In this document: piece by piece, positions 1 through 8,173 of the stretch | How positions within the stretch are numbered: the first letter of the stretch is position 1 | Layout: the number at the start of each line of letters is the position of its first letter | NCBI RefSeq assembly: GCF_026967795.1 | Contig: NZ_JAPVBH010000003.1 | Location: 1-64,000, forward strand | DNA: 64,000 nt | Direction: 5' to 3' | From: Modestobacter sp. VKM Ac-2986 | GTDB taxonomy: Bacteria > Actinomycetota > Actinomycetes > Mycobacteriales > Geodermatophilaceae | Position numbers and translations under genes: made by a program | Notes under the pieces: model-generated | Seen by the model: the letters and a program-made list of their open reading frames with translations, nothing else | What the model was told of the DNA's origin: nothing | Databases searched by the model: none

Positions 1-60
1 GGTGGAAGCGGCGCAAGTCGTGGAGCTGACCGGTACTAATAGGCCGAGGGCTTGACTCAC
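1..60 (+). rRNA. rrl: 23S ribosomal RNA, 3' end (partial)
   Basis: The window opens inside a 23S rRNA gene. The stretch ending in gaccggtactaataggccg followed by agggcttg is the conserved 3' terminus of bacterial 23S rRNA (helix 1 region and the last helix). The exact 3' end is set by processing and is uncertain by several bases. A 5S gene follows about 135 bases later, as in a normal 16S-23S-5S operon read left to right. Confidence 0.9.
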
Positions 61-196
61 ACAACACCCAGCCCTTTCTGCTAGATGTCTCGCGTCCACT
101 GTGTGGTTCTGAACGTACGGAACCCACCCCCCACTCACCCCACATGTTCGTCGTGGTGGTGAGGCCGGTCGGGGTGGGCCCGATAAGTTCACAGCG

Positions 197-313
197 TTAC
201 GGCGGTCATGGCGAAAGGGAAACGCCCGGTCTCATTCCGAACCCGGAAGCTAAGCCTTTCAGCGCCGATGGTACTGCCCCGGGGACGGGGTGGGAGAGTA
301 GGACGCCGCCGGA
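197..313 (+). rRNA. rrf: 5S ribosomal RNA
   Basis: A 117-base segment beginning ttacggcggtcatggcg and ending ggacgccgccgga carries the conserved 5S core (aaacgcccggtc, ccgaacccggaagctaag, gatggtactg, gtgggagagtagg). The two ends pair to form helix I (acggcgg with ccgccg). It is the last gene of the rRNA operon. Ends are by comparison with actinobacterial 5S genes and may shift by one to three bases. Confidence 0.95.
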
Positions 314-322
314 CACAACTCA

Positions 323-365
323 ACGAAACGGGGGTCGGAGCTTAATGCTCCGGCTCCCGTTTCGT
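323..365 (+). terminator. rRNA operon terminator hairpin
   Basis: Two 19-base arms, 323-341 and 347-365, pair almost perfectly (acgaaacggg with cccgtttcgt outside, cggagc with gctccg inside) around the loop ttaat. A short t-rich run follows (tgcgtttgt). The position directly after 5S fits an intrinsic terminator of the rRNA operon. Confidence 0.9.
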
Positions 366-484
366 GCGTTTGTCCGCTCTCGTCGACCGACCAGCCCCCC
401 GCGCAGCGGAGGTGGGCCGCGTGCGATGCCGTTCAGGTGCCCCCACCGGGCGTGCGCCGTTCATCAGTGAGGTACGTACACACC

Positions 485-2956
485 ATGACTTCTCCCCGAC
501 GCGGGCCCGCGGGCTCCGATCGAGGCCGCGGCAACAGCGGCGGCGGGAGTGGCGCTCCCCGACAGGGTGGCGCCGGCCGTCCCGCACGTCCGGCCGGTCA
601 CCGCGGGTCCCGGCCCACCGGGTACGGCGCAGGCGCTGGTGGTGCCGGTGGCTCCAGTGGCGGCTCCGGTTCGTCACGTGACGATGCCTACCGTGCTCGC
701 GGTGGTGCTGCCGGCGGCGAGTGGGGAGCCCGCCCCTCCGGTGGTCGTCCGCAGCGCGGCCGACCCCAGGGTGACGGTGCCCCCCGGCGCGACGCACAGG
801 ACCGCGGCCCGCGCACCGACCGCCCGGCTGGTGCCGGCCGCCCCCAGGGCGACCGGCCGTCGTACCAGGACCGCGCCCCCCGTGGGGAGCGATCCACGGG
901 TGGCGGACGCCCCGCCGGTGGTGCCGGACGTCCCAGCGCTGGTGGTCGCCCGTCCGGTGACCGCCCGTCGTGGCAGGACCGCCGTCCGGCGGGCGCAGGC
1001 CGCCCGTCGGGTGACCGTCCCTCCTGGCAAGACCGCGCGCCCCGCGGTGACCGCCCCCAGGGTGGTGGCCGTCCCTCGGGTGACCGTCCCACCGGTGGCC
1101 GCCCGTCCGGTGACCGTCCCTCCTGGCAGGACCGCGCGCCCCGTGGTGACCGTCCCCAGGGTGGTGGCCGTCCCTCGGGTGACCGTCCCACCGGTGGGCG
1201 CCCGTCCGGTGACCGTCCCTCCTGGCAGGACCGTCGCCCGGGTCAGGACAGCCGGCCCGGTCAGGACCGCTCCGGTGGGAGCCGGCCCGCGTGGCAGGAC
1301 CGTCGCCCCAGTGGCGACCGGCCTGCTGGTGGTCGTCCCTCGGGTGACCGCCCCGCGTGGCAGGACCGCCGTCCCGCTGGGGACCGTCCCAGCGGTGGCG
1401 GTCGCCCGTCCGGTGACCGCCCGGCGTGGCAGGACCGCCGCCCGGGTCAGGACAGCCGGCCCGGCCAGGACCGCCGTCCCGGTGGGGACCGCCCCGCGGG
1501 TGGTCGCCCGTCGGGTGACCGTCCCGCGTGGCAGGACCGCCGTCCCGGCGGGGACCGTCCCGCCGGTGGAGGTCGTCCCGCTGGGGACCGCCCCGCGTAC
1601 CAGGACCGTGCGCCGCGCGGTGACCGGCCGCAGGGCGACCGGCCCTCGTGGCAGGACCGTCGTCCCGGGCAGGAGAGCCGACCGGGGCAGGACCGCCCGG
1701 CCGGCGGTCGTCCCTCCGGAGACCGCGCACCGCGCAGCGACCGTCCCTCGGGCGACCGCCCGACATGGCAGGACCGCCGTCCCGGCGGCGACCGGCCTGC
1801 CGGCGGTGACCGTCCGGCGGCCGGGGGGCGCCCCTCCGGCGACACCCCCTCGTGGCAGGACCGCCGTCCCGAGCGCCGTCCGGCTGCCGGACGTGACGAG
1901 GAGGGCGGCAGCCGGCCCGCCGGCCCGCCGATCCCGGAGTGGGCCGACCCCCGCGAGCTCGACCCGGTGGTCCGCTCCGCGCTGCGCAGCCTGGACTCCC
2001 GCAACGCCGAGCTGGTCGGCAAGCACCTCGCCGCCGCCGGTGGTCTCGTCGACGACGAGCCCGAGCTCGCCCTCCAGCACGCCCGGGCCGCCCGTGACCG
2101 CGCGTCGCGCATCGCCCCGGTGCGCGAGGCCGTGGGCGTCGCCGCTTACCTCGCGGGTGACTTCGCCGAGGCCGCCCGGGAGATCCGCGCCTACGCGCGG
2201 ATGAGCGGCGACCAGAGCTACCGCGCCGTGCTCGCCGACTGCGAGCGCGCCCTGGGCCGACCGGAGAACGCGCTGCGGCTCGTGGCCGAGGCCTTCGAGG
2301 CACAGCCTGACGACGAGGAGCTCGTCGAGCTCCAGCTGGTCGAGGCCGGCGCCCGGCAGGACCTCGGTGAGCTCCCCGCCGCGGCCCTGATCCTGGAGGC
2401 CGCGCTCGGCGGCCGGCCGACCCCGGCCGGTCTCGGGCACCCCGACCTCGGCAAGCTCCGGCTGGCCACCGCCTACGCCGACCTGCTCGCCGCCCGCGGC
2501 GAGGAGGAGCTGGCCATGGAGTGGTACGGCGCCATCGCCGCAGCTGACCCCGACGACCTCACCGGCGTCTCCGACCACTTCCTCGACGACGAGGACGAGG
2601 AGGGCGACGAGCTCGACGGTGACGTGCTGGACGACGACGTGCTGGACGACGACGTGCTGGACGACGACGACGATGTCGAGGGCGACGACCTCCCCGGTGC
2701 CGACGCCGACGGGTCCTCGGCCGACGAGCCCGTCGTCGCGCCGGCCGTGGCGGCCGCGGTGGCCGACGCAGTCGACGCCGCTGAGGACGCCGATGACGAG
2801 GACGACGTCGACGAGGACGAACTCGACTTCGTCGCCGACGACGACATCGAGGCCGAGGTCGCGGAGCTGCTCGGGGAGGCGCCCCCGCCGCCGGTGGAGC
2901 GGGACCACAGCCGGCTCTTCCAGCAGGCGACGGAGCAGCAGCCGCCGACGAACTGA
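485..2956 (+). CDS. Repeat-rich TPR protein with acidic tail (Rv1691-type)
   Basis: About 823 residues in three parts. Residues 1-480 are low-complexity, built of Gly/Arg/Pro/Asp repeats with the recurring core RPSGDRPSWQDRRP. Residues 480-695 are an alpha-helical TPR-like region (begins IPEWADPRELDPVV, helices rich in Ala/Leu/Glu). Residues 700-800 are strongly acidic with DDDVLDDDVLDDD. The helical part is the conserved portion by position in the tlyA-side cluster. ATG 485 is preferred: gtgagg lies 12 bases upstream, whereas the in-frame GTG at 437 has no such site. The basic N-terminus and acidic C-terminus suggest a flexible scaffold or an RNA/ribosome-linked protein; the biochemical role is not known. 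Repeat unit number probably varies between strains. Confidence 0.8.
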   Translation: MTSPRRGPAGSDRGRGNSGGGSGAPRQGGAGRPARPAGHRGSRPTGYGAGAGGAGGSSGGSGSSRDDAYRARGGAAGGEWGARPSGGRPQRGRPQGDGAPRRDAQDRGPRTDRPAGAGRPQGDRPSYQDRAPRGERSTGGGRPAGGAGRPSAGGRPSGDRPSWQDRRPAGAGRPSGDRPSWQDRAPRGDRPQGGGRPSGDRPTGGRPSGDRPSWQDRAPRGDRPQGGGRPSGDRPTGGRPSGDRPSWQDRRPGQDSRPGQDRSGGSRPAWQDRRPSGDRPAGGRPSGDRPAWQDRRPAGDRPSGGGRPSGDRPAWQDRRPGQDSRPGQDRRPGGDRPAGGRPSGDRPAWQDRRPGGDRPAGGGRPAGDRPAYQDRAPRGDRPQGDRPSWQDRRPGQESRPGQDRPAGGRPSGDRAPRSDRPSGDRPTWQDRRPGGDRPAGGDRPAAGGRPSGDTPSWQDRRPERRPAAGRDEEGGSRPAGPPIPEWADPRELDPVVRSALRSLDSRNAELVGKHLAAAGGLVDDEPELALQHARAARDRASRIAPVREAVGVAAYLAGDFAEAAREIRAYARMSGDQSYRAVLADCERALGRPENALRLVAEAFEAQPDDEELVELQLVEAGARQDLGELPAAALILEAALGGRPTPAGLGHPDLGKLRLATAYADLLAARGEEELAMEWYGAIAAADPDDLTGVSDHFLDDEDEEGDELDGDVLDDDVLDDDVLDDDDDVEGDDLPGADADGSSADEPVVAPAVAAAVADAVDAAEDADDEDDVDEDELDFVADDDIEAEVAELLGEAPPPPVERDHSRLFQQATEQQPPTN
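940..1870 (+). repeat. Degenerate coding repeat, RPSGDRPxWQDRRP units
   Basis: Within the TPR gene, about 25 imperfect units of 24-45 bases with the core cgtccggtgaccg and tggcaggaccg follow one another, some near-identical over more than 80 bases (for example 1075-1130 and 1165-1220). They encode Arg/Gly/Pro/Asp-rich peptide units with a periodic Trp-Gln-Asp. Because each unit length is a multiple of three, several wrong frames stay open on both strands across this interval. Confidence 0.85.
2621..2665 (+). repeat. Three tandem 15-base units encoding DVLDD
   Basis: The unit gacgtgctggacgac is repeated three times exactly (2621-2635, 2636-2650, 2651-2665), followed by further gac codons. It lies in the acidic tail of the TPR protein and is a likely slippage site whose copy number can change without a frameshift. 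Confidence 0.9.
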
Positions 2957-3040
2957 CCCGCTCCGTCCACACCGGCCGGCGTCGTCCACAGAGTCGTGGC
3001 GACGCTGGCCGGTGGGGGAGCGGGCGGCCAGGCTCGAGAC

Positions 3041-3400
3041 ATGAGCCTGGCCGTCATCGATCGGAACGACGTCGTGCTGCGGGGGCGGCTGAGCGCGCCC
3101 CCGGAGCTGCGCCCCATGCCCAGCGGGGACACGCTGCTGCTGTTCAAGCTCGTCGTGCGACGGGAGAGCCCGCGGCCACGCGGCCCGAGGTCCGACGTGA
3201 TCACCTGCGTCAGCTACGCACCCGCCCTGCAGCGCTACGCGGCGGCCTGGACCGTCGAGGACGTCGTCGAGGTCGAGGGGTCGCTGCAACGCCGGTTCTG
3301 GCGCACGCCCACCGGCACGGCCGTCGCCTACGAGGTCAACTGCCGCCGCGGCCGCAAGATCAGTCGCGGGACGCAGCGCGCTCCGGCTCGACCTGCCTGA
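3041..3400 (+). CDS. SSB-like single-stranded DNA-binding (OB-fold) protein
   Basis: 119 residues. The N-terminal part has the SSB/PriB-type pattern (NDVVLRGRLSAPPELRPMPSGD, then FKLVVRR, DVITCVSYAP, VEDVVEVEGSLQRRFWRT), i.e. a single OB fold binding ssDNA. It lacks the long Gly-rich linker and acidic DDDIPF tail of the replicative SSB, so it is a short paralogue, perhaps for competence, repair or a special condition. ATG 3041 is chosen because the OB fold starts right after it; an ATG at 2996 would add 15 Gly/Ala-rich residues. It ends 3 bases from the convergent DUF1015 gene. Confidence 0.75.
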   Translation: MSLAVIDRNDVVLRGRLSAPPELRPMPSGDTLLLFKLVVRRESPRPRGPRSDVITCVSYAPALQRYAAAWTVEDVVEVEGSLQRRFWRTPTGTAVAYEVNCRRGRKISRGTQRAPARPA

Positions 3401-3403
3401 CGG

Positions 3404-4714
3404 TCAGTCCTCGTGCGGACGCAGCACCAGGCCGGTGCGGGGCTTGGGCACGAACAGCGTCGACTTGCGGGGCATGCGGGCCCCGGCCCGTGCCACCGCG
3501 GCCACGTCCGAGGGCGACGGCGAACGCAGCAGCAGCGCCACCCCGGCGCGCTCCTGCGCCGAGCGCAGCGCCTCGGCCACGTCGTGGCCGATCAGCACCG
3601 ACCCCGGGTCGTCCGGCAGACCCCACAGCCGCGACAGCACCGCAGCGTGGGCCAGCACGACGTCCAGCCCGCGCCAGGCCGCCGGTGCCTCCGCCGGCAC
3701 GGCCGCGAGCATCTCCGGGGCGGGGTCGGACAGCTCGGCGACGCGCACGCCGTCGGTGACCAGGAAGGCCGGCGCACCGCGATGCGCGGTCCAGTCCTCG
3801 ACGACCCGGCGCAGGTCGCCGTCGGCGGGGGACAGGTCCTGCACCCGGAAGCCGGCGGCGGCCGAGGCCAGTGCGGCGTCGAGGCCCAGGTCGGGCACGA
3901 CCCGGTGGATGGCCTGCAGGCGCAGCCCGCCGGCGCCCATGGGGGTCAGCAGTGCCAGCACGCTGCCGTGCCCGCCGACGGACTGCTGGTGGTCGCGGGC
4001 GGCGGCGAAGCGGTGGTGCCCGTCGGCGATCACCGCCCCGGTGCCGGCCAGTGCCCGGGTCAGCTGCGCGAGCACCTCGGGGTCGGTGACCCGCCACAGC
4101 CGGTGCACGACCCCGTCGGGGTCGCCGACCTCCAGGGTGGGCGGGCTGCCGGCGGCGACCCGGCGGGTCAGCTCGGCGACCTCGGCGTCCGGGTCGTGCG
4201 CCAGCACGATCGGCTCCAGGTCGGTGTGGGTGGCCGCGAGCAGGGCGGCGCGTCCGGCCACGGCGGGGGCGAAGGTGTCCTCGTGCGGCAGCACCGCCGC
4301 CGACCCGGGCGGGGGCACGGTGACCGCGCCCAGCCAGCCCGTCGTCGGCGCGCTGCCCGGGGCGCTCATCTCGTAGCGCCACAGCGCGGGCTCCTCGTCG
4401 CGCACCAGCACGCCGTCGGCCAGCCAGTTGCCCAGGGTGGTCGCCGCGACGGTGGCCGAGGCGCGGTCCCGGCCGGCACGGGTGCCCTCCGGGGTCTCCA
4501 CCGGGTCGACGTCCGGCAGGATGAGGCGGACGATGTTGTGCGGATCGGCCGCGGCCAGTCGTTCGCGGCCCGCCGCGGTCACCAGGTCGTAGGCCGGCGA
4601 GCTCACCCTCGCCAGGTGCCCGGCGTCCTGGTCGCGGTAGAGCAGGGCACGGAACGGCCGGACGTCGAGGCCCGCTTCGTCAGGAGGCGGGGCGTCCGCC
4701 GACGTCGAGGGCAC
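3404..4714 (-). CDS. DUF1015 family protein
   Basis: 436 residues, matching the usual length of DUF1015 proteins (Thermotoga TM1086 type). Recognisable parts are the N-terminal LDVRPFRALLYR, SSPAYDLVT and DPHNIVRLILPD, and the family hallmark VIADGHHRFAAAR near residue 230. Some members are annotated as SerC- or HTH-linked, but no activity is established. GTG 4714 is chosen because the conserved region starts 15 residues later and a TACGAT -10 box ends 7 bases upstream, so the message is probably leaderless. Upstream in-frame codons would give an 85-residue Arg/Pro-rich extension typical of shadow translation. It is divergent from the small TPR gene. Confidence 0.85.
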   Translation of the reverse strand: MPSTSADAPPPDEAGLDVRPFRALLYRDQDAGHLARVSSPAYDLVTAAGRERLAAADPHNIVRLILPDVDPVETPEGTRAGRDRASATVAATTLGNWLADGVLVRDEEPALWRYEMSAPGSAPTTGWLGAVTVPPPGSAAVLPHEDTFAPAVAGRAALLAATHTDLEPIVLAHDPDAEVAELTRRVAAGSPPTLEVGDPDGVVHRLWRVTDPEVLAQLTRALAGTGAVIADGHHRFAAARDHQQSVGGHGSVLALLTPMGAGGLRLQAIHRVVPDLGLDAALASAAAGFRVQDLSPADGDLRRVVEDWTAHRGAPAFLVTDGVRVAELSDPAPEMLAAVPAEAPAAWRGLDVVLAHAAVLSRLWGLPDDPGSVLIGHDVAEALRSAQERAGVALLLRSPSPSDVAAVARAGARMPRKSTLFVPKPRTGLVLRPHED

Positions 4715-4721
4715 GTACTCG

Positions 4722-4727
4722 ATCGTA
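4722..4727 (-). promoter_or_regulatory. -10 box TACGAT of a leaderless DUF1015 transcript
   Basis: Read on the minus strand, TACGAT is followed by seven bases (cgagtac) and then the GTG start at 4714. This spacing places transcription start at or next to the start codon. No Shine-Dalgarno sequence is present. Confidence 0.55.
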
Positions 4728-4806
4728 GGAGCGCGTCGGCACACGGCCCGCAGCGGCGTCGGCCGTGGCGGGCACCTGCTGCCGGTGCACGCCAGGGAGG
4801 AGCGCG

Positions 4807-5208
4807 GTGGTCGACCCAGGACAGCCCGACGGCGGGGTCTACGAGTGGTACCAGCGTGGCCTGCAGCTGCTGGGGGACCGCAACCCGGCGGCGGCCGCGA
4901 CCCTGCTCGAGCGCGCCGTCGCCGCCGAGCCCACCTCCCGGAGTGCGCGCGAGGCGCTGGCCCGGGCACAGTACGACGCCGGTCGCTACCGCGACGCGAT
5001 CGACAGCTTCACCCACCTCATCGCCGCCAACCCCACCGACGACTACGCCCAGTTCGGGCTCGGCCTGGCCGCCAGCCGGGCCGGCGAGCTCGAGCTGGCC
5101 GCCGAGCACCTCGCCCTGGCCGTGGCCATGCGCCCCGACCTCGACCACTACGCCCGCGCGCTGCGCGGGGTCCGGGCCCGCCGTGGCCTGGCGGAGGAGC
5201 TCCCATGA
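4807..5208 (+). CDS. Small tetratricopeptide repeat protein
   Basis: 133 residues, all alpha-helical. Three TPR units can be read: YEWYQRGLQLLGDRNPAAAA, SAREALARAQYDAGRYRDAI and YAQFGLGLAASRAGELELAA. TPRs mediate protein-protein contacts; no catalytic motif is seen. GTG 4807 has a strong ggagg (4796-4801) at good spacing; an ATG at 4765 would add a Cys/Arg-rich peptide unlike a TPR. The gene sits just before the HAD phosphatase, to which it is probably translationally linked through the mini-ORF at 5205. Partner unknown. Confidence 0.85.
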   Translation: MVDPGQPDGGVYEWYQRGLQLLGDRNPAAAATLLERAVAAEPTSRSAREALARAQYDAGRYRDAIDSFTHLIAANPTDDYAQFGLGLAASRAGELELAAEHLALAVAMRPDLDHYARALRGVRARRGLAEELP

Positions 5209-5252
5209 CCTGCACCCACATCTCCACCCGCACCCGGTGGTCCCGACGGTGA
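5205..5252 (+). CDS. Possible 15-residue coupling ORF (MTCTHISTRTRWSRR)
   Basis: An ATG overlaps the TPR stop (ATGA at 5205-5208) and the short frame ends in a TGA that overlaps the GTG of the HAD gene (GTGA at 5249-5252). All three frames are thus chained by 4-base overlaps. Nearly all its codons end in G or C, as in its neighbours, which is weak evidence in so GC-rich a genome. It may simply carry ribosomes from one gene to the next. No homology is recognised and the reading could be chance. Confidence 0.3.
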   Translation: MTCTHISTRTRWSRR

Positions 5253-6322
5253 GCGGCGACCACGTCCCGCTGTCCGCTGGCACCGACGCGCCGCCCACCA
5301 CCACGCACGACGTGGCGCTGCTCGACCTCGACGGGGTCGTCTACGTCGGGCCGGCCGCCGTCCCCGGGGTGCCCGAGGCGCTCACCGCCGCCCGCGCCGC
5401 CGGCATGCGCCTGGGGTTCGTCACCAACAACGCCGCGCGCACCCCCGAGCAGGTGGCCACCCACCTGACCGAGCTCGGCGTCCCGGCCGAGCCCGGCGAC
5501 GTGATCACCAGCTCGCAGGCGGCCGCCACCGTGGTGGCCGGACTGGTCGGCGCGGGCGGCCGGGTGCTGGCCGTGGGCGGTCCGGGGGTCGCGACCGCGC
5601 TGACCGCCGCCGGGCTGACCGTCGTCGAGCGCGCCGAGGACTCCCCGGCCGCCGTCGTGCAGGGCTACGGCCCGGCGGTCGGGTGGGCGCAGCTGGCCGA
5701 GGCCGTCGTCGCCGTCCGCGGCGGGGCGCGGCACGTCGCGACCAACACCGACGCGACCATCCCCTCCCCGCGCGGCGTGCTGCCGGGCAACGGGGCGTTC
5801 GTCGGCGTGGTCAGCACGGTCACCGGGCAGCAGCCGCTGGTCACCGGCAAGCCGGACCCGGCCATGCACGCCGAGTGCGTGCGCCGCACCGGTGCCCGCC
5901 GGCCGCTGGTCGTGGGCGACCGGCTCGACACCGACATCGAGGGCGCGCGGCGGGCCGGCGCGGACAGCCTGCTGGTCCTCTCCGGTGTCGCCACCCCCGC
6001 GCACCTGCTGGCCGCCGGGCCCGACCACCGGCCCGACCTGCTCGCACCCGACGCCGCGGGGCTGCTCATCGGGCACCCGCCGGTGACGGGCGCCGGGGAC
6101 GGCTGGGACTGCCGCGGGTGGCGGGCGGCGGCGACCGACGGGGTGCTCACCCTGCACGGGGCCGGCGCGGACGGCGGACCGACCGATGGGCTCGACGGGC
6201 TGCGGGCACTGGCCGTCGCCCACTGGGCGCAGCACCCGGACGCGGGCGCGCCCGCGGTGGTCCGCAGCGGCGACGCCGCGGCCGCCGAGGCACTCCGCGG
6301 CTGGGGGCTGGCCGGGGACTGA
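5249..6322 (+). CDS. HAD-IIA family phosphatase (Rv1692-like)
   Basis: 357 residues. HAD motifs appear in order: motif I LLDLDGVVYVG, motif II FVTNNAART, the Lys of TGKPDPAM, and motif IV VVGDRLDTDIEGA. The cap between motifs II and III is the NagD/C2 type of subclass IIA (p-nitrophenylphosphatase, phosphoglycolate or glycerol-3-phosphate phosphatase). The M. tuberculosis gene at this place, Rv1692, is known as a glycerol-3-phosphate phosphatase in lipid recycling, so the same role is likely here. About 70 residues follow the HAD core. No clear ribosome site precedes GTG 5249 or the alternative GTG 5237, which supports coupled translation from upstream. Confidence 0.88.
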   Translation: MSGDHVPLSAGTDAPPTTTHDVALLDLDGVVYVGPAAVPGVPEALTAARAAGMRLGFVTNNAARTPEQVATHLTELGVPAEPGDVITSSQAAATVVAGLVGAGGRVLAVGGPGVATALTAAGLTVVERAEDSPAAVVQGYGPAVGWAQLAEAVVAVRGGARHVATNTDATIPSPRGVLPGNGAFVGVVSTVTGQQPLVTGKPDPAMHAECVRRTGARRPLVVGDRLDTDIEGARRAGADSLLVLSGVATPAHLLAAGPDHRPDLLAPDAAGLLIGHPPVTGAGDGWDCRGWRAAATDGVLTLHGAGADGGPTDGLDGLRALAVAHWAQHPDAGAPAVVRSGDAAAAEALRGWGLAGD

Positions 6323-6350
6323 CCGGCGGGCCGTGCGCAGGGCCCGCCGG
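6323..6350. terminator. Bidirectional hairpin between HAD and SCP2-like genes
   Basis: Perfect 10-base arms ccggcgggcc (6323-6332) and ggcccgccgg (6341-6350) around an 8-base loop, beginning immediately after the HAD stop codon and 30 bases from the convergent gene. There is no T-run, as is usual for actinobacterial terminators. Confidence 0.7.
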
Positions 6351-6380
6351 CTCAGCAGCGGCCGGCGGGCCGCCGGGTGC

Positions 6381-6719
6381 TCAGAGCAGGGAGCGCAGCC
6401 GCAGCATGTCGCGCAGCCCGGCCTCCAGCTTGACCCGGCCGGCGGCCCAGGCCGGGGCGAAGGCGAGCTCGCCGGAGGTCAGCGCCAGCAGGTCGTCGCT
6501 GACCATCGTCAACCGGATGTCGGCCTTGGGCAGGGTCGGGGAGTCGGGCAGCGCGGTCATGTCGTGCACCTGACCGAGGGCCAGCCGACCCTGCACCACC
6601 TGGCCGAGGTCGGTGAGCCGGCAGGACACGGTGCGGTCGAGGTCCCGGGCGCCCTCGGCGGCGGCCAGCTTCCTGACGAAGCCGTCCAGGGCGGTCGTGC
6701 ACTGCTCCAGCGTGGCCAC
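6381..6719 (-). CDS. SCP2 sterol-binding-domain protein
   Basis: 112 residues from GTG 6719, which is preceded (minus strand) by gaggagga at 9-base spacing. The pattern fits the SCP2/sterol-carrier fold: LTDLGQVVQGRLALGQV, then ADIRLTMVSDDLLALTSG, AFAPAWAAGRVKLEAG and DMLRLRSLL, the last two being the hallmark GRVKxxGD(xx)LRLxxL region. Such stand-alone domains bind hydrophobic ligands; the ligand here is unknown. It is transcribed against the surrounding tlyA-cluster genes and is flanked by a hairpin on its 3' side. Confidence 0.8.
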   Translation of the reverse strand: MATLEQCTTALDGFVRKLAAAEGARDLDRTVSCRLTDLGQVVQGRLALGQVHDMTALPDSPTLPKADIRLTMVSDDLLALTSGELAFAPAWAAGRVKLEAGLRDMLRLRSLL

Positions 6720-7007
6720 GTGCGGCGTTCCTCCTCGAGCAGGGGACCGGGTCGACCCGCCGGAGGGCCCGGCGGTGCCGTCCGGCCGGGTGCCCGGCCG
6801 GGTGGTCCGGGGCGCGACGCTACCGGCGGTGCCCTCCCGCCGCCGAGGTCGGGAGGGCCGGGGCAGGTCTGTGTCCACCGTCCCGGCCGTGCACCGCCGC
6901 CCGTCGGTCCCGGCCGGTAACCTCGGGTCGCGCCGCCCCCCGGCGGCCGGCCCGCAGTGCCGCAGCAGGTGACCCGGCAGCGACGGACGACGGACGAGGA
7001 GGAGCGC

Positions 7008-7375
7008 GTGAGCCAGCCCGACCAGCCCCGACCGGTCCCCGGCCCGGCTGTCCCGCGCCCAGGCGCCGTCCCCGGCCCTGCCGTCCCGCGCCCAGGCGCC
7101 GTCCCCGGCCCGGCTGTCGCGCGACCTGGCGCCGTTCCGGGGTCGCCCGTCGCACCCACCGGTGCCGTGCCCCGTCCGGCCGTCCCGCGTCCGGGCGCCG
7201 TCCCGGGTCCGGGTGCGCCGCGTCCGGCCGCCGTCCCGGGTCCGGCGGTGGGCGTCCCGGCCGGCCCGTCGCCCTTCGCCGGGCTGACCGAGCGCCCGGT
7301 GTCCGAGCACGTCGCCGTGTTCGAGGCCGAGCACGACCGGCTGCAGCGCGAGCTGGCCACCATCGACCAGCTCTG

Positions 7376-7376
<1 letters not shown>
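7008..7376 (+). CDS. Pro-rich repeat protein with conserved C-terminal helix
   Basis: 122 residues. Residues 5-90 are imperfect repeats of PGPAVPRPGAV (period about 11 to 14 residues), with no charged residues except Arg. The last 30 residues (ERPVSEHVAVFEAEHDRLQ and the following RELATID) form a charged helix and look like the functional, conserved part; a short hypothetical gene occupies this place just before tlyA in other actinomycetes (Rv1693). GTG 7008 follows gaggagga at ideal spacing. The stop overlaps the tlyA start by one base (TGATG). Function unknown; the tail could bind a partner such as TlyA or the ribosome. Confidence 0.7.

Positions 7377-8169
<793 letters not shown>

Positions 8170-8173
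<4 letters not shown>

Noticed and set aside
940-1870. Repeat block considered as a CRISPR array
   Set aside because: Units are in-frame coding repeats of variable length without constant spacers, and there are no cas genes.
342-2303. A 653-residue open frame on the minus strand opposite the TPR gene
   Set aside because: It is Arg/Gly/Pro repeat translation of the antisense of a coding repeat whose unit length is divisible by three. No start signal and no domain; the plus-strand frame has the TPR fold.
674-3289. An 871-residue minus-strand frame spanning the TPR and SSB genes
   Set aside because: Same repeat effect plus GC bias; it runs through two recognisable genes on the other strand and has no family features.
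3413-5248. Long N-terminal extension of the HAD phosphatase frame back to 3413
   Set aside because: The extension is the antisense of the DUF1015 gene and an out-of-frame reading of the TPR gene. HAD motif I lies 24 residues after GTG 5249.
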